A program made the translations under genes and the position numbers. This document shows positions 9,329 to 21,735 of a stretch of DNA of 64,000 nt, piece by piece. Origin of the DNA: CAVQCX01 sp963775335. Its GTDB lineage: Bacteria; Pseudomonadota; Gammaproteobacteria; Chromatiales; Chromatiaceae. Within the stretch, counting starts at the first letter, position 1. Each line of letters opens with the position of its first letter. The stretch covers positions 1,116,001-1,180,000 of the forward strand of contig CAVZIJ010000003.1 of the NCBI GenBank assembly GCA_963775335.1. Direction: 5' to 3'. A model generated the notes under the pieces. It was not told the DNA's origin, ran no database searches, and was given only the letters and a program-made list of their open reading frames with translations.

Positions 9329-10714
9329 TTATCGGGCCTCCCAACCACCGCCGAGCGCCTTGATCAGCGCCACAGTGGTCGTCAGGCGTCGCCTGTAGAT
9401 GGCGACGGCGCTGCGCTCGTTGTCGAGCAACGCGGCCTGCACGATGACCACATTCAGATAGCTGACGGTGCCGGCCTTGTATTGGTTGGCGGTCAGCCGC
9501 ACGGATTCGCGCGCCGCCCGCACCGCCTCGCCCTGCACCTGGGCCTCCTGCGCCAGCACACGCAGCGCCGCCAGGTCGTCCTCGACCTCCTGGAATGCCG
9601 TAAGCACCGTCTGACGATAGGCCGCAACGCTCGCGTCGTAGCTCGCGATCGCCTCCTGCGTCAAGGCACGGCGCAGCCCGGCATCGAAGAAGGTCTCGGC
9701 GAGCGTCGGACCGAGCGACCAGACGCGGCTCGGCGCCGTCCGCAGCGCTGCGACCGTTGCGCTCTGGAAGCCCGTGCTCGCTGAATAGCCGAGGCTCGGA
9801 AAGAATGCCGCCCTGGCTGCACCGATCTGGGCATTGGCGGCAGCGACGCGCCGTTCTGCAGCAGCGATGTCCGGTCGCCGCTCCAGCAGCTCCGATGGCA
9901 GGATGGCGGGGATGGAAGGAATAGCGATCCGCGTCGAGGCTGGGGCCAGCGAGAGGTCGGCCGGCTGCTCGCCCGCCAGCACCGCAATGGCGTGCTCGAG
10001 CGCGGCACGCTGGATTTCCAGGTCGATCGCCTGCGCTTCAGTACCCTTCAGCTGAGTCTCCGCCTGGGCCACGTCGAGCTTTCCGGCAACCCCCGCCGCA
10101 TAACGGTTCTTGGTGATCCCCAGAGACTTGCGATAGGCCTCGACCGTGTCGTCGAGCAGGGCCTTCTCCATGTCCAGCGCGCGCAGCTGAAAATAGTCGC
10201 TGGCGAGCTCTGCCCGCGCCGACAGCCGTACCGCTGCGAGGTCGGCGGCGCTCGCCTGGGCGCTGGCCGCGCTCCCCTCCAGTTGCCGGCGGACTCGACC
10301 CCAGAGGTCTATCTCCCAGGACGCATCCAGGGAAAGGCCGTAGCTCCTCAGCTCGGTGCTGCTACCCGGGGCGCGGCTGCGGGTGGCCGACATGCCGCCC
10401 GAGATGGTGGGCGACAGCCCCGCCCCTGTCTGGCGCAGCAGCGCCCGAGCAGCGCGGTATTGGGCGTCGGCGACCTGGAGGTTCTGGTTGGACAAGTCGA
10501 CCTGCGCCAGCAGCGCATCCAGCCGGCCATCGCCAAAAACCGTCCACCAGTCTCCGCGAGGCGCTTCGTCCCGCGGCTCGGCGAGGCGCCAGCTGCCGGC
10601 CTCCTTAAAGGCCGCAGGGAGCTCTGCGCGCGGACGATGGTACGCCGGACCCATCATGCAGCCGCCGAGCACGGAGGCGATCAGGCCAGCAAGCAGGCTA
10701 CGCGATGCGTTCAT
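9329..10714 (-). CDS. Outer-membrane efflux lipoprotein (NodT/OprM family)
   Basis: This 461-residue TolC-type outer-membrane channel has a lipoprotein signal ending in the lipobox LGGC, with the acylated Cys near residue 19. The first OEP repeat opens with GPAYHRP and includes [15 protein letters not shown]. The second includes [23 protein letters not shown] and ends with the coiled hairpin around [11 protein letters not shown]. These are hallmarks of NodT/OprM factors that dock onto RND pumps. The ATG at 10714 overlaps the stop of the upstream pump gene (ATGA). It is the last gene of the mdtA-mdtB-mdtC-like operon, the same order as Pseudomonas muxABC-opmB. A 206-bp gap without recognised features separates it from the DUF4124 gene. 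Confidence 0.9.
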   Translation of the reverse strand: MNASRSLLAGLIASVLGGCMMGPAYHRPRAELPAAFKEAGSWRLAEPRDEAPRGDWWTVFGDGRLDALLAQVDLSNQNLQVADAQYRAARALLRQTGAGLSPTISGGMSATRSRAPGSSTELRSYGLSLDASWEIDLWGRVRRQLEGSAASAQASAADLAAVRLSARAELASDYFQLRALDMEKALLDDTVEAYRKSLGITKNRYAAGVAGKLDVAQAETQLKGTEAQAIDLEIQRAALEHAIAVLAGEQPADLSLAPASTRIAIPSIPAILPSELLERRPDIAAAERRVAAANAQIGAARAAFFPSLGYSASTGFQSATVAALRTAPSRVWSLGPTLAETFFDAGLRRALTQEAIASYDASVAAYRQTVLTAFQEVEDDLAALRVLAQEAQVQGEAVRAARESVRLTANQYKAGTVSYLNVVIVQAALLDNERSAVAIYRRRLTTTVALIKALGGGWEAR

Positions 10715-13700
10715 GAGCCGGACCCACCGGCGGCACTCGCGCGCCCCAAGCGGGTGCCGCGCCAGCGCGCCTGGCACCAAAGGCGGAAGCGATCGAGATA
10801 GAGATACATGACCGGTGTCGTGTACAGCGTCAGCGCCTGGCTCATCAGCAACCCACCGATGATCGACAGGCCGAGCGGCTGCCGCAGGGCCCCGCCGTAG
10901 CCGGTGCCGAGCGCGAGCGGCAACGCGCCCAGCATCGCGGCGAGGGTCGTCATCATGATCGGACGAAAGCGCAGCAAGCACGCTTCATAGATCGCCTCCC
11001 CGGGGTCCTTTCCACCCTGGCGCTCTATCTGCAGCGCGAGGTCGATCATCATGATCGCGTTCTTCTTGACGATGCCGATCAGAAGGATAACGCCGATCAG
11101 GGCGATGATGCTGAACTCGGTGTGGAACAGCATCAGCGTGAGCACCGCCCCCACGCCCGCCGATGGCAAGGTGGACAAGATGGTGATCGGGTGCACGTAG
11201 CTCTCGTAGAGCACCCCGAGGACGATGTAGACCGCGGCCAGGGCCGCCAGGATCAGCCAAGGCTGGTTGTTGACCGATTCCTGGAAGGCCCGGGCTGTGC
11301 CCTGCAGGCTGCCGTGGATCGTCACGGGCATGCCGATGCGCACCATGGCGCCCTGGATCGCATCGCGGGCTTGGGACAATGACACGCCCAACGGCAGGTT
11401 GAACGAGATCGTGGAGGCGGCGAACTGACCCTGATGGTTCACCGAGAGCGACGTCTTCGTCGGCTCCCAGCGCGCCACGGCGGAGAGCGGCACCCGTGCC
11501 CCCGACGGAGCGATCAGATACAGGTCATTGAGCGCCTGCGGACTTTGCCGATACTGCGGCGCGACCTCCATCACCACGTGATATTGGTTCAGCGCGGAGT
11601 AGATCGTGGAAACCTGGGCCTGGCCGAACGCCAGGTTCAGCGCGGTGTCGATGTCCTTGGGCGTGAGTCCCAGCCGTGCGGCGGTATCCCGATCGATCTT
11701 CAGCGAGGTCTGCAGGGCATTGACTTCCTGGTCGCTGTTGACATCGACCAGGTCCTTGCGCTCGGACAGCGCCGACTGCAGGCGCGGCGTCCAGGCGCGC
11801 AGCTCGGCGAGATCATCGGACTGCAGGGTGAACTGGTAATCGGCGTTGCTGTGTCGGCCGCCGACCCGGATATCCTGCACCGGGGAGAGGAAGATCCGCG
11901 CACCCGCGATATGGGCGAGCTTGGGGCGCAGTCCCGCGATCACCTGGGCCGCCGACTGCTTGCGGGGCCCCAGCGGCTTGAGCGAGATGTACATGAATCC
12001 GGAGTTGATGCCGCCCCTCGGCCCGCCGGTAAAGCCGACCACGCTCTCGACCGCCGGGTCGCTGCGGACCAGGGCCATGAACTGCGCCAGCTTGCCCGCC
12101 ATCGCCTGGAACGAGATCGCCTGGTCGGCCTGGATGGAGCCCACCACGCGACCGGTATCCTGCTGGGGGAAGAACCCCTTCGGCACGACTATATAGAGAT
12201 AGACATTCAGCCCGACGGTCGCCGCGAGGGTCAGCATCAGAAGCCGCGGGTGGCGCAAGGCCCAACCCAGAGTCCGCCGATAGAATCCCAGCACAGCCTC
12301 GAACACCCGCTCGCTCACCCGATACGGTCGCCCGTGCGGCTTACCTGCATTGCCCTTCAAAAGGCGCGCGCACAGCATCGGGGTAGTGGTCAGCGACACC
12401 AGCAGCGACACGCCGATGGCTGTCGCCAGTGTGACCGCGAACTCCCGAAACAGCCGCCCGACTATGCCCCCCATCAGCAGCACCGGGATGAAGACGGCCA
12501 CCAGAGACAGGCTCATCGACAGCACGGTGAAGCCCACCTCGCGGGCTCCTCGCAGCGCGGCCTCGAGCGGGGCCAGGCCGTGCTCGATGTGACGCTCGAC
12601 ATTCTCCAGGACCACGATCGCGTCATCGACCACAAAACCGGTCGCGATGACGAGCGCCATGAGGGAGAGGTTGTCCAGACTGTAGCCGAACAGGTGCATC
12701 GCCCCGAAAGTCGATACCAGCGAGACCGGCACGACGACCGAAGGGATCAGGGTGGTACGGGGATTGCGCAGGAACAGGAATACCACCAGCACCACCAAGG
12801 CGATGGCGATCAGCAGCGCGTACTCGACCTCGTGCAGCGAGGCCCGAATGGTCGAGGTGCGCTCCATCACCACCTCGAGATCGATGGCACTGGGAATGGC
12901 GGCCCTGAGCTGCGGCAGCGCCTCGCGCACGCGCGTGGTGGCCTCGATGATATTGGCGCCCGGCTGCTTGAACATCAGCACCAGAACCGAGGGCTTGCCG
13001 TTGAAAAGGCCCGCATTGCGCACGTCCTCTACCGAGTCGACCACATCGGCAACGTCGGACAGGCGCACCGGCGCCCCATTGACCCAGGCGAGCACCAGCG
13101 ACCGATACAGGCTGGCCTCGCCGGCCTGGTCATCGGCCCCTATCTGCCACCGGCGGTCCTGGCGCTCGACCATCCCCTTGGGTCGGTTGGCATTGGCCGC
13201 TGCCAGGGCGCTGCGTACCTGGGACAAGCTGATGCCGTTCTCGCTGAGGGCATGGGGATTGAGCTCGACGCGTACCGCCGGCAGCGAGCTGCCGCCGACG
13301 ATGACCTGGCCGATGCCGTTGATCTGCGAAAGCTTCTGGGCGATGACGCTGGAGGCGGCGTCATACATCTGACCCCGGCCCAGCGTATCGGAGGTCAGCG
13401 CCAGGATCATGATCGGCGCATCCGCGGGATTGATCTTGCGATAGGTCGGATTGGATGGCAGCCCGGTTGGCAGCAGGCTGCGCGCCGCGTTGATCGCCGA
13501 TTGCACGTCGCGCGCCGCGCCGTTGATGTCGCGATCGAGCTCGAACTGCAGCGAGATGCGGGTCCCGCCGAGCGAGCTCGAGGAGGTGATCTCCGTGACC
13601 CCGGCGATGCGCCCGAGGGTGCGCTCCAAGGGTGTGGCCACGGTCGCGGCCATGGTCTCGGGGCTGGCACCCGGAAGGGTCGCCTGCACCGACAGGGTCG

Positions 13701-13827
13701 GAAAGTCCACCTGCGGCAGGGGTGCCACGGGCAACAGGCGGAAGGCTGCCACCCCCCCGAGGACCAGGCCCAGGGTGAGCAGGGTGGTAGCCACCGGACG
13801 GCGGATGAAAGGCGCGGAGATGTTCAC
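10711..13827 (-). CDS. mdtC: RND multidrug efflux permease, MdtC/MuxC-like
   Basis: This 1038-residue inner-membrane RND transporter has the usual layout: one N-terminal helix ([19 protein letters not shown]), a large periplasmic porter loop, six helices, a second porter loop and five more helices. The proton-relay aspartate pair is present in TM4 ([19 protein letters not shown]). Other family markers are [12 protein letters not shown] near the N-terminus and [16 protein letters not shown] near the C-terminus. In E. coli MdtB and MdtC form a heterotrimer fed by MdtA. The neighbouring second RND gene and adaptor indicate the same here. The ATG at 13827 overlaps the mdtB stop. The substrate cannot be read from sequence; bile salts, aromatic compounds and novobiocin are typical for the family. 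Confidence 0.92.
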   Translation of the reverse strand: MNISAPFIRRPVATTLLTLGLVLGGVAAFRLLPVAPLPQVDFPTLSVQATLPGASPETMAATVATPLERTLGRIAGVTEITSSSSLGGTRISLQFELDRDINGAARDVQSAINAARSLLPTGLPSNPTYRKINPADAPIMILALTSDTLGRGQMYDAASSVIAQKLSQINGIGQVIVGGSSLPAVRVELNPHALSENGISLSQVRSALAAANANRPKGMVERQDRRWQIGADDQAGEASLYRSLVLAWVNGAPVRLSDVADVVDSVEDVRNAGLFNGKPSVLVLMFKQPGANIIEATTRVREALPQLRAAIPSAIDLEVVMERTSTIRASLHEVEYALLIAIALVVLVVFLFLRNPRTTLIPSVVVPVSLVSTFGAMHLFGYSLDNLSLMALVIATGFVVDDAIVVLENVERHIEHGLAPLEAALRGAREVGFTVLSMSLSLVAVFIPVLLMGGIVGRLFREFAVTLATAIGVSLLVSLTTTPMLCARLLKGNAGKPHGRPYRVSERVFEAVLGFYRRTLGWALRHPRLLMLTLAATVGLNVYLYIVVPKGFFPQQDTGRVVGSIQADQAISFQAMAGKLAQFMALVRSDPAVESVVGFTGGPRGGINSGFMYISLKPLGPRKQSAAQVIAGLRPKLAHIAGARIFLSPVQDIRVGGRHSNADYQFTLQSDDLAELRAWTPRLQSALSERKDLVDVNSDQEVNALQTSLKIDRDTAARLGLTPKDIDTALNLAFGQAQVSTIYSALNQYHVVMEVAPQYRQSPQALNDLYLIAPSGARVPLSAVARWEPTKTSLSVNHQGQFAASTISFNLPLGVSLSQARDAIQGAMVRIGMPVTIHGSLQGTARAFQESVNNQPWLILAALAAVYIVLGVLYESYVHPITILSTLPSAGVGAVLTLMLFHTEFSIIALIGVILLIGIVKKNAIMMIDLALQIERQGGKDPGEAIYEACLLRFRPIMMTTLAAMLGALPLALGTGYGGALRQPLGLSIIGGLLMSQALTLYTTPVMYLYLDRFRLWCQARWRGTRLGRASAAGGSGS

Positions 13828-16800
13828 CCGGGCGCCACTTGGGACCGATCGGCCCGGCGCACGAGGCTATCGAAGGCGAGATAGATCACCGGCGTGGTGA
13901 ACAGGGTGAGCATCTGGCTGAGGATCAGGCCACCGACCAGGGTGATGCCGAGAGGTTGGCGCAGCTCCGAGCCCACGCCGCCGCCGAGCATCAGCGGCAG
14001 AGCGCTCAGCAGCGCCGCCATGGTCGTCATCAGGATCGGGCGGAAGCGCAGCAAGCTGGCCTGGTAGATCGCCTCGCGCGGGCCCTTCCCTTCCAAACGC
14101 TCGGCCTGAAGCGCGAAATCGACCATCATGATGGCGTTCTTCTTCACGATGCCGATCAACAGGATGATGCCGATGATGCCGATGACCCCCAGGTCGGTGC
14201 GCGCCAACATCAGCGCGAGCAGCGCGCCCACGCCGGCCGACGGCAGCGTCGAGAGAATCGTGATCGGGTGGATGTAGCTCTCGTAGAGTATGCCGAGCAC
14301 GATATAGACGGTCAGGATCGCGGCGAGAATCAGCAGCAGCTCATTGCCCAGTGCGGCGCGGAACGCCAGCGCCGCGCCCTGAAACGCGGTATCGATCGAG
14401 GCCGGCATACCCAGTGCCTGCTCCGTCTCTGTGATCGCGTCCACCGCCGCCCCGAGGGACGCGCCGGGCGCGACGTCGAACGACAGGGTCGCGGCGGGAA
14501 ACTGCCCCAGATGGTTGATGACCAGGGGCGAGAGCTTCTCGCTGGTGGACGTCACGGCGCTCAACGGAACCTGACCACCGCTGGAAGACGAAAGATATAG
14601 CTTCCCGAGCGCCTGCGGCCCCTGGCGAAACTCCGGTTGCACCTCCAGCACCACCCGATACTGGCTCGTTTGGGTGTAGATCGTGGAGACCAGGCGCTGA
14701 CCGAAGGCATCGTAGAGGAGCCCGTCGATCGCCGCCGCCGTGATGCCCAGGCGTGCCGCAGTGTCGCGATCGATCGCGAGAAAGGCCTGCAGCCCCTGGT
14801 CCTGCAGGTCGGACGTGACGTTGGTGAGCTGCGGCCGCTTCGAGAGCGCGTCTACCAGTCGATGGGTCCACAACGACAGCTCTTCGGGGCTCGGCGTTTG
14901 GAGGGAAAACTGGTACTGGGTGCGGCTGACGCGCGTCTCCACCGTGAGATCCTGCACCGGCTGCATGTACAGACGGATGCCGGGTATCGCCTGCAGCCTC
15001 CCCTGCAAACGGCGCATGACCTCACCGATGCCGGCGTGTCGCTCGGCAAGCGGCTTGAGATTGATCAGCATGCGGCCGCTGTTCAGCGTCGTGTTGGTGC
15101 CGTCCACGCCGATGAACGAGGACAGGCTCTCCACCGCGGGGTCCTCCAGGATCGCCCTGGCCAGTGCTTGCTGGCGCTGCGCCATGGCGCTGAAGGAGAT
15201 CGATTGAGGCGCCTGCGAGATGCCCTGAATGACACCGGTGTCCTGCAACGGGAAGAACCCCTTCGGGACCCAGATGTAAAGCAGCGCGGTGAGCACCAAG
15301 GTGCCCACCGCCACCGCCAGGGTGCCTTTCTGGTGATCGAGCACCCAGCCGAGCGTGCGCCCGTAGCGCGCGACCACGGCATCGAACAGCCGCGCGCTGG
15401 TACGAGAGAACCTGCTCTGCTCGGCCTCGGGTATCCGGCGCAGCAGCCGCGCGCACATCATCGGCGTGAGAGTCAGGGAGATCACCGCCGAGATCAGAAT
15501 CGCCACCGCCAGCGTGATGGCGAACTCCCGGAACAGACGCCCGACGACCGCGCCCATGAACAACAGCGGGATCAGCACCGCGATCAGAGAGAAGGTCAGC
15601 GAGATGATGGTGAAGGCGATCTGCTCGGAGCCTTTGAGCGCCGCCTCGCGCGGTGCCATGCCCTGCTCGACGTAACGCGCGATGTTCTCGATCATCACGA
15701 TGGCGTCGTCGACCACGAATCCGGTGGCGATCGTCAGCGCCATCAAGGTGAGGTTGTTGATACTGAAGCCGGCGAGGTACATCACGCCAAAGGTGCCCAC
15801 CAGCGACAACGGCACCGCGACGCTCGGAATGAGGGTGCCCGAGACGCTGCGCAGGAACAGGAAGATCGCCATGACGACCAGGGCGATCGCAAGCAGCAGA
15901 TCGAACTGCACATCCCTCACCGAGGCGCGGATGGTGACGGTACGGTCGGTGAGAAACGCGACATCGACCGAAGCGGGCAGGGCCGCGCGCAGCTGGGGAA
16001 GCAGCTGCTTGATGCGATCGACGACCTCGATGACGTTCGCGCCCGGCTGCCGCTGGATGTTGAGGATCACCGCCGGGGCGTCGTTCATCCAGGCCGCGAG
16101 CCGGGCATTTTCCGCCCCCTCAGTGACCTTGCCCAGATCCGACAGTCGCACGGGTGCGCCGTCGTGATAGGCCACCACCACGTCACGGTACTGGGCCGCC
16201 GAGTGGAGCTGGTCGTTGGCGTCCAGGGTGAAGGCGCGCTCCGGTCCGTCGAAGCTGCCTTTCGCCTGGTTCACATTCGAGTTGGAAATGGCCGTGCGCA
16301 CCTGCTCGAAGCTCAGGCCGTTGGCGGCCAAGGCCCTCGGATTGAGCTGCACGCGCACCGCGGGGCGCTGTCCGCCGGACAGGGTCACCAGTCCGACCCC
16401 CGTCACCTGAGAGATCTTCTGGGCCAGGCGGGTATCGGCGAGGTCGACGATCTGCGGCAGCGGCAATGTGCGCGAGGTCAGCCCGAGGGTGAGGATCGGC
16501 GCATCCGCCGGGTTCACCTTGCTGTACACCGGCGGCGCCGGCAGGTCCGTGGGCAGGAAGCTGGCGGCCGCGTTGATCGCGGCCTGCACCTCCTGCTCGG
16601 CGACGTCCAGGCCCAGGTCGAGGCTGAACTGCAGGGTGATCACCGACGCTCCGCCCGAGCTGGACGAGGACATCTGCTTCAGACCCGACATCTGGCCCAG
16701 CTGCCGCTCCAGCGGCGCGGTGATCGAGGAGGTCATGACATCCGGGCCTGCACCCGGGTAGAAGGTGACCACCTGGATCGTCGGGTAGTCGACCTCGGGC

Positions 16801-16910
16801 AATGCCGAAAGGGGCAACTGCCGGTAGGCGAGAATGCCCGAGAGCAAGAGGGCGACCATCAGCAACGAGGTCGCGACCGGCCGAAGAATGAACGGCCGAG
16901 ACGGGTTCAC
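13824..16910 (-). CDS. mdtB: RND multidrug efflux permease, MdtB/MuxB-like
   Basis: This is the second RND pump subunit of the operon, 1028 residues. It has the same 12-helix layout as its downstream neighbour but is clearly a separate paralogue. Diagnostic stretches are [17 protein letters not shown] at the N-terminus, [18 protein letters not shown], the TM4 proton-relay pair in [19 protein letters not shown], and [19 protein letters not shown]. The proposed start is GTG at 16910, two bases past the end of mdtA (TGA C GTG), because homology begins at NPSRPF. The open frame extends further upstream but would overlap mdtA. It should assemble with the MdtC-like subunit as a mixed trimer in the inner membrane. 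Confidence 0.92.
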   Translation of the reverse strand: MNPSRPFILRPVATSLLMVALLLSGILAYRQLPLSALPEVDYPTIQVVTFYPGAGPDVMTSSITAPLERQLGQMSGLKQMSSSSSGGASVITLQFSLDLGLDVAEQEVQAAINAAASFLPTDLPAPPVYSKVNPADAPILTLGLTSRTLPLPQIVDLADTRLAQKISQVTGVGLVTLSGGQRPAVRVQLNPRALAANGLSFEQVRTAISNSNVNQAKGSFDGPERAFTLDANDQLHSAAQYRDVVVAYHDGAPVRLSDLGKVTEGAENARLAAWMNDAPAVILNIQRQPGANVIEVVDRIKQLLPQLRAALPASVDVAFLTDRTVTIRASVRDVQFDLLLAIALVVMAIFLFLRSVSGTLIPSVAVPLSLVGTFGVMYLAGFSINNLTLMALTIATGFVVDDAIVMIENIARYVEQGMAPREAALKGSEQIAFTIISLTFSLIAVLIPLLFMGAVVGRLFREFAITLAVAILISAVISLTLTPMMCARLLRRIPEAEQSRFSRTSARLFDAVVARYGRTLGWVLDHQKGTLAVAVGTLVLTALLYIWVPKGFFPLQDTGVIQGISQAPQSISFSAMAQRQQALARAILEDPAVESLSSFIGVDGTNTTLNSGRMLINLKPLAERHAGIGEVMRRLQGRLQAIPGIRLYMQPVQDLTVETRVSRTQYQFSLQTPSPEELSLWTHRLVDALSKRPQLTNVTSDLQDQGLQAFLAIDRDTAARLGITAAAIDGLLYDAFGQRLVSTIYTQTSQYRVVLEVQPEFRQGPQALGKLYLSSSSGGQVPLSAVTSTSEKLSPLVINHLGQFPAATLSFDVAPGASLGAAVDAITETEQALGMPASIDTAFQGAALAFRAALGNELLLILAAILTVYIVLGILYESYIHPITILSTLPSAGVGALLALMLARTDLGVIGIIGIILLIGIVKKNAIMMVDFALQAERLEGKGPREAIYQASLLRFRPILMTTMAALLSALPLMLGGGVGSELRQPLGITLVGGLILSQMLTLFTTPVIYLAFDSLVRRADRSQVAPG

Positions 16911-16911
16911 G

Positions 16912-18138
16912 TCAAGGGTGCTCGGGCGGGCCCGCCGGCGATGGCCGCGCTTTCGATGGGTGCCCTTGCCCTTCGTCGCGCGCGCTCGGCACCACCTTGG
17001 CTCCATCGCGCAGCCGATCGATCCCGTCGGTCACGACCCGCTCTCCCGGCTCCAGCCCTGAGCGCACAGAGGTCAGGCCACCGTCGGTGGGACCGGGCTC
17101 GATCGGGCGCAGCGCCACCTTATCGTCCGACTTGACTACGAAGACATAGGCCCCCTTGGTGCCCATTTGCACGGCGCTGGACGGCACCGTGGTGACGCCG
17201 TGCAGCGTGTCGAGCAACAGCCGCACATTCACGAACTCATTGGGGAACAGTCGACGGTTCTCGTTGGGGAATTCCGCCCGGAGCTTAGCGGTGCCGGTGG
17301 CCGTGTCGATCTGGTTGTCCACCGCGGTCAGGCGGCCCGCAGCAAGCAGGGTCGCCTCATCGCGGCCGAAGGCGTCCACAGGCACCGAAGCGCCGGCACC
17401 CAGGAGATCGAGCACCCGAGGCAGATCATCCTGCGGGAGGGGAAACACGACGCTCATCGGCTGCACCCGCATGATCACCACCAGCCCGGTGGTATCGCTC
17501 GCATGGACGATGTTTCCCGGGTCGACCAAGCGCAGGCCGAGCCGCCCGGAGATCGGGGCGGTGACGCGCGTGTAGTCTAGCTGCAGCTTGGCGTTGTCGA
17601 CCTGGGCCTGATCCAGCTTCAGTGTGCCCTCGTATTGCTTGACCAACGACGCCTGGGTGGCCACCTGCTGCTCCGCGATCGAGTCCTCCACCAGCAGGGC
17701 CCGATAACGCCGCAGGTCGATGCGGGCGCTGCCGAGCAACGCCTGGTCGCGAGCCAGCTGGCCCTGCGCCTGCTCGAGCTGCGCCTGAAAAGGGCGCGGA
17801 TCGATCTGCGCGAGCAGATCCCCCGACTTGACCTCCTGCCCCTCGGTGAAATGAACCGACATCAGCTGACCGTCGACCCGGCTGCGCACCGTCGCCGTCT
17901 CCAGGGGCGTCACCGTCCCCAGGCTGGTCAGATAGACATGGATGTCATGCGCCTCGGCGGTGGCGACCCGCACCGGAAAGGCCGCCACATGACCGACGTT
18001 GCCGCGAGACCCGGCCTGCTCGCCCTTGCATCCCGCCAGCACCATCGCGGCCGCGAGCAGGACAGCCAGCCCGTAAGGACCCCATCCGCCCCCGAGAGGG
18101 CGCACCGTTTCAGGCTGCCCGCGGGCCAGTGACCGCAT
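16912..18138 (-). CDS. mdtA: RND efflux periplasmic adaptor (membrane fusion protein), MdtA/MuxA-like
   Basis: This adaptor of about 408 residues begins at ATG 18138, behind a GGAG site with 9-nt spacing. An upstream in-frame ATG lacks such a site. The signal region ([18 protein letters not shown]) contains a lipobox-like LAGC, so it is probably lipid-anchored. Next come the barrel-sandwich half ([19 protein letters not shown]), an alpha-hairpin, the second lipoyl half ([20 protein letters not shown]), a beta-barrel and the membrane-proximal domain. The protein bridges the RND pump to the outer-membrane channel. It is the first gene of the efflux operon, 114 bp downstream of metZ. It may have its own promoter there, though I did not find a clear one. 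Confidence 0.92.
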   Translation of the reverse strand: MRSLARGQPETVRPLGGGWGPYGLAVLLAAAMVLAGCKGEQAGSRGNVGHVAAFPVRVATAEAHDIHVYLTSLGTVTPLETATVRSRVDGQLMSVHFTEGQEVKSGDLLAQIDPRPFQAQLEQAQGQLARDQALLGSARIDLRRYRALLVEDSIAEQQVATQASLVKQYEGTLKLDQAQVDNAKLQLDYTRVTAPISGRLGLRLVDPGNIVHASDTTGLVVIMRVQPMSVVFPLPQDDLPRVLDLLGAGASVPVDAFGRDEATLLAAGRLTAVDNQIDTATGTAKLRAEFPNENRRLFPNEFVNVRLLLDTLHGVTTVPSSAVQMGTKGAYVFVVKSDDKVALRPIEPGPTDGGLTSVRSGLEPGERVVTDGIDRLRDGAKVVPSARDEGQGHPSKARPSPAGPPEHP

Positions 18139-18252
18139 TCGGCATCTCCAAGGACCCACACGGCGGCCCGCCGGTGGGCGGGGCGTACGGGCCACCATAC
18201 CGAATGACGCCGGTGAGGACGATAGATCGGCGCGCCGACGGGTCTCCAGTCC

Positions 18253-19440
18253 TCAAAGGGAGTCGAGCCCGCGCTGCAAGTCGGCCCGAATGTCGTCGAC
18301 GTCTTCGAGACCCACCGCGATGCGGATCAGCCCGTCGCCGATTCCCGCGTTGGCCTTGTCCTCGGCACTGAGTCGGCCGTGGGTGGTCGTGGCCGGATGG
18401 GTGATGGTGGTCTTGGCGTCGCCGAGGTTGGCAGTGATCGAGAGCATGCGGGTGCTGTCGATCACCCGCCAGGCGGCCTCCTTTCCCCCTTCGAGGTCGA
18501 AGGCGAGTATCCCGCCGGGCCCGCTCTGCTGCCGCGCGGCCAGATCGTGCTGGGGGTGAGAGGGCAGCCCCGGGAAATACACCCTGCGGACCCCGGGCTG
18601 CGCCTCCAGCCAGCCCGCCACGGCCGCCGCATTGCGGCAATGGGCCTGCATCCGCAGCGCGAGCGTCTCCAGCCCCTTGAGGAACACCCAGGCGTTGAAC
18701 GGGCTCATGGTCGGACCGGCGGTGCGGATCACGCCGAACACCTCCTCTCCCACCAGCTTGGCCCCTCCGACCACGGCGCCGCCGAGGCAGCGACCCTGGC
18801 CGTCCAGATACTTGGTGGCCGAGTGGATAACGATATCCGCGCCCAGAGCCAAGGGGCGCTGCAGCGCCGGAGTGCAGAAACAGTTGTCCACCGCCAGCAG
18901 ACAAGCTCGCGCATGGGCCAGCTCGGCCAGGGCCCGGATATCGGCGACCTCGGTGAGCGGATTCGACGGCGTCTCCAGGAACAGCAATCGGGTCTCGGGC
19001 CTGATCGCGGCCTCCCAGGCCGCCAAATCGGTCAGCGGCACGAACGTGGTCGTGACCCCGAACTTGGCGAAGTACTTGCTGAACAGGATGGTCGTGGTGC
19101 CGAACACCGAGCGCGAGCAGACCACGTGGTCGCCGGCCCGCAGGAGTCCCATACCCGTGGCCAGGATGGCCGCCATACCGGAGGCGGTGGCGACGCAGGC
19201 CTCTCCTCCCTCCAGGGCAGCGAGACGCTCCTCGAAGGCCCGCACGGTCGGGTTGGTGAAGCGGGCATAGATGTTCCCGGGCTCGGCTCCCGAGAATCGC
19301 GCAGCGGCCTCGGCGGCACTCGCGAACACGAAGCTCGAGGTGGCGAAGATGGGCTCGGAGTGCTCGCCTTCCGCCGTGCGCCTATGGCCCACCCGCACCG
19401 CGCGCGTGGCCAATCCCCAATCATCGGTTTCGTCTGTCAT
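18253..19440 (-). CDS. metZ: O-succinylhomoserine sulfhydrylase MetZ
   Basis: This 395-residue PLP enzyme belongs to the Cys/Met metabolism (trans-sulfuration) family. The Schiff-base lysine lies in HSATKYLDGQGR, and the family motif VDNCFCTPALQRPLALGAD precedes it. IYARFTNPT near residue 58 and GGILAFDLEGG near residue 317 are also typical. MetZ converts O-succinylhomoserine and sulfide to homocysteine, the direct sulfhydrylation route to methionine. It lies 66 bp downstream of purF, the purF-metZ pairing known from Pseudomonas and related bacteria. The specific MetZ assignment, over cystathionine synthase or an acetylhomoserine enzyme, rests on this gene order plus overall sequence character. 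Confidence 0.9.
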   Translation of the reverse strand: MTDETDDWGLATRAVRVGHRRTAEGEHSEPIFATSSFVFASAAEAAARFSGAEPGNIYARFTNPTVRAFEERLAALEGGEACVATASGMAAILATGMGLLRAGDHVVCSRSVFGTTTILFSKYFAKFGVTTTFVPLTDLAAWEAAIRPETRLLFLETPSNPLTEVADIRALAELAHARACLLAVDNCFCTPALQRPLALGADIVIHSATKYLDGQGRCLGGAVVGGAKLVGEEVFGVIRTAGPTMSPFNAWVFLKGLETLALRMQAHCRNAAAVAGWLEAQPGVRRVYFPGLPSHPQHDLAARQQSGPGGILAFDLEGGKEAAWRVIDSTRMLSITANLGDAKTTITHPATTTHGRLSAEDKANAGIGDGLIRIAVGLEDVDDIRADLQRGLDSL

Positions 19441-19506
19441 CGCAACACCCGCGCATATTCATCCCGCACCGCAGGGACGGTGCTTCCAAGGCTGTCCCAG
19501 GACCAT

Positions 19507-21021
19507 TCAGGCCGTGTTGTGCAGATCGATGATGCTCTCGCAGGCCCCTTCGCGCCGGCCCTTGGCATCGTCTCCGCGAATCAGCTCCAGCTGTTCCAGA
19601 TAGCGCGCGCTGACGTCCCCGGTGACATACTCACCGTTGAACACCGAGGTATCGAACCGCTGCACGGGTGATTTGCCCTGCTTGCGCACCGCATCGATGA
19701 GATCCTCCAGGTCCTGGTACACCAGCCAGTCCGCCCCGATCAGCTCCCGGACCTCATCGTCCGTACGCCCGTGGGCCACCAGCTCGGACGCCGCCGGCAT
19801 GTCGATTCCGTAGACGTTGGGGTAGCGCACCGGCGGCGCCGCCGAGGCGAAGTAGACCTTACGCGCCCCCGCCTCCCGGGCCATCTGCACGATCTGCTCC
19901 GAGGTGGTTCCCCGCACAATCGAATCATCCACCAGCAGCACGTTCTTGGCCCGGAACTCCAGATCGATGGGGTTGAGCTTCTGGCGCACGGACTTGGTGC
20001 GCACCGTCTGCCCGGGCATGATGAAGGTGCGCCCGATGTAGCGGTTCTTGATGAACCCCTCCGTGTACTTGACCCCCAGGGTGTTGGCCAGTTCCAGGGC
20101 CGCGGTGCGGCTGGTGTCAGGAATCGGGACCACCACGTCGATGTCGTGGTCGGGCCAGACGCGCTGGATCTTCTGCGCCAGCTTGCGCCCCATGCGGGAG
20201 CGCGCCTTGTGAACGAAGATGTCGTCGATGATCGAGTCCGGCCGCGCGAAGTAGACGAACTCGAAGATGCACGGGCAGCGCTCCGGATTCGCCGCGCACT
20301 GGTAGCGGTGCAGCCGCCCGCTCACCTCGATATAGACCGCCTCGCCGGGCTGTACGTCATCGACCAGCTTGAACCCCTGGGTGTCCAGGGCGACGCTCTC
20401 CGAAGCGATCATATACTCGGGTCCCTGCGCGGTATCGCGCCGGCCGTAGACGAGAGGCCGAATGCCGTGGGGATCGCGAAACGCGATGATGCCGTAGCCG
20501 GGGATCATGGTCACCACGGCGTAGCCGCCGCGGCAGCGCCGGTGCACGCCGGCCACGGCCTGAAAGATGTCGTGCTGGTCGATCCGCAGCTTGCCCTGCA
20601 CCTGCAGCTCATGGGCGAACACGTTGAGCAGGACCTCGGAGTCCGACTGGGTGTTGACGTGCCTCAGGTCTTCGATGAAAAGATCCCGCTTGAGCTCCTC
20701 GTAGTTGACCAAATTGCCGTTGTGCGCCAACACGATGCCGTAGGGCGAATTCACGTAGAACGGCTGAGCCTCGGCCGAGGACGAGCAACCGGCGGTCGGA
20801 TAGCGCACATGGCCTATGCCCATGCTGCCGGTGAGCCGCAGCATGTGCTGCTCGGTGAAGACATCGCGCGCCAGACCGTTGTCCTTGCGCAGATGCAACT
20901 TGTCGCCATCGCAGGTGACGATGCCGGCCGCGTCCTGCCCTCGGTGCTGGAGCACCAGCAGCGCATCGTAGAGCCCCTGGTTGACCGGCCCCCGGCCTAC
21001 GATTCCGACGATTCCGCACAT
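19507..21021 (-). CDS. purF: Amidophosphoribosyltransferase PurF
   Basis: This 504-residue enzyme catalyses the first committed step of purine synthesis: PRPP + glutamine to phosphoribosylamine. The N-terminal glutamine amidotransferase domain starts directly with the catalytic Cys in [11 protein letters not shown], which fixes the start, and includes [10 protein letters not shown]. The C-terminal phosphoribosyltransferase domain carries the PRPP-binding loop [17 protein letters not shown]. It is preceded by cvpA, its usual operon partner, 55 bp upstream, and followed by metZ. Length and domain order are those of the E. coli-type enzyme. The final residues, beyond about 480, are less conserved, as is usual for the family. 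Confidence 0.96.
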   Translation of the reverse strand: MCGIVGIVGRGPVNQGLYDALLVLQHRGQDAAGIVTCDGDKLHLRKDNGLARDVFTEQHMLRLTGSMGIGHVRYPTAGCSSSAEAQPFYVNSPYGIVLAHNGNLVNYEELKRDLFIEDLRHVNTQSDSEVLLNVFAHELQVQGKLRIDQHDIFQAVAGVHRRCRGGYAVVTMIPGYGIIAFRDPHGIRPLVYGRRDTAQGPEYMIASESVALDTQGFKLVDDVQPGEAVYIEVSGRLHRYQCAANPERCPCIFEFVYFARPDSIIDDIFVHKARSRMGRKLAQKIQRVWPDHDIDVVVPIPDTSRTAALELANTLGVKYTEGFIKNRYIGRTFIMPGQTVRTKSVRQKLNPIDLEFRAKNVLLVDDSIVRGTTSEQIVQMAREAGARKVYFASAAPPVRYPNVYGIDMPAASELVAHGRTDDEVRELIGADWLVYQDLEDLIDAVRKQGKSPVQRFDTSVFNGEYVTGDVSARYLEQLELIRGDDAKGRREGACESIIDLHNTA

Positions 21022-21076
21022 GTTGGCTGGCCCTCAGAAAGGACGATTCACCGTTTGCACCGCAAACGGCGTACGG

Positions 21077-21568
21077 TCACCTGTAACTGAACCGGGCGGC
21101 GATGTCCGGGGGCAGCAGCCCGCGCAGCCAGAGCGCGAGGTCCTGGAAATGAGGGATCAGCACGGACGCACGCCACCAGGGATCCTGCGGAAACGCGGTG
21201 AGCCCCGCGAGCAGTACCAGGATACCCACCAGCAAGGCCCCGCGCGCGGCCCCGAAAAGCATTCCGATCATGCGGTCGGTTCCGCTGATGCCCGTCTTGT
21301 CAACCAGCTGGCCCATCAGGTAGTTCACGATCGCCCCGACAATCAGGGTTGCGAGCATGAGGATGACGAACGCAAGTCCGAGCCTGACGGAAGGCACATC
21401 GATCCAGCGCTCCAGGCGCAAGGCAAATTCCCGGAAGAATGCCCACGCCACCCAGAACGCCGCGATCCAGGCCGCCAGGGAGAACGCCTCGCGGACGAAA
21501 CCCCGCACCAAACTGATCAGCGACGAGATCCCGATGATGGAGAGGATGGTGTAGTCAGCCCAGGTCAT
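21077..21568 (-). CDS. cvpA: CvpA-family membrane protein
   Basis: This 163-residue protein has four predicted transmembrane helices. Its family pattern is TWADYTILSIIGISSLISLVRG followed by EAFSLAAWIAAFWVA and, later, DRMIGMLFGAARGALLVGI. CvpA was named for colicin V production. It acts at the inner membrane and is linked to envelope stress tolerance and biofilm phenotypes, with no settled biochemical role. I chose the ATG at 21568 because homology begins there and the 44 upstream codons do not resemble the family. The Shine-Dalgarno sequence is weak. It is co-directional with dedD upstream and purF downstream, the conserved dedD-cvpA-purF arrangement. Confidence 0.92.
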   Translation of the reverse strand: MTWADYTILSIIGISSLISLVRGFVREAFSLAAWIAAFWVAWAFFREFALRLERWIDVPSVRLGLAFVILMLATLIVGAIVNYLMGQLVDKTGISGTDRMIGMLFGAARGALLVGILVLLAGLTAFPQDPWWRASVLIPHFQDLALWLRGLLPPDIAARFSYR

Positions 21569-21735
21569 GCGAGCCCGTGATGCCGGCAAGAGGGCGGCGA
21601 AAACGGAATTGGGGATTTTAGCAGAGGCGTCGGCCAAAACAGAGGACATTAGAACCTCTGTCAGATCCCGCGCGAGCCGCGTTGCTAAGCATCCCGGCAA
21701 GGCGGGCCGCGCAGCACCGTGCTCGGAGACCCACT

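Noticed and set aside
11434..13884. Long 816-codon open frame on the plus strand opposite mdtC
   Set aside because: Its product is Gln/Arg/His-rich without any family motif, while the opposite strand encodes a textbook RND pump. Such antisense frames are common in high-GC DNA.
14637..17135. Long 832-codon open frame opposite mdtB
   Set aside because: Same reasoning as for mdtC: low-complexity Arg/Gln/Asp-rich translation, antisense to a clear RND gene.
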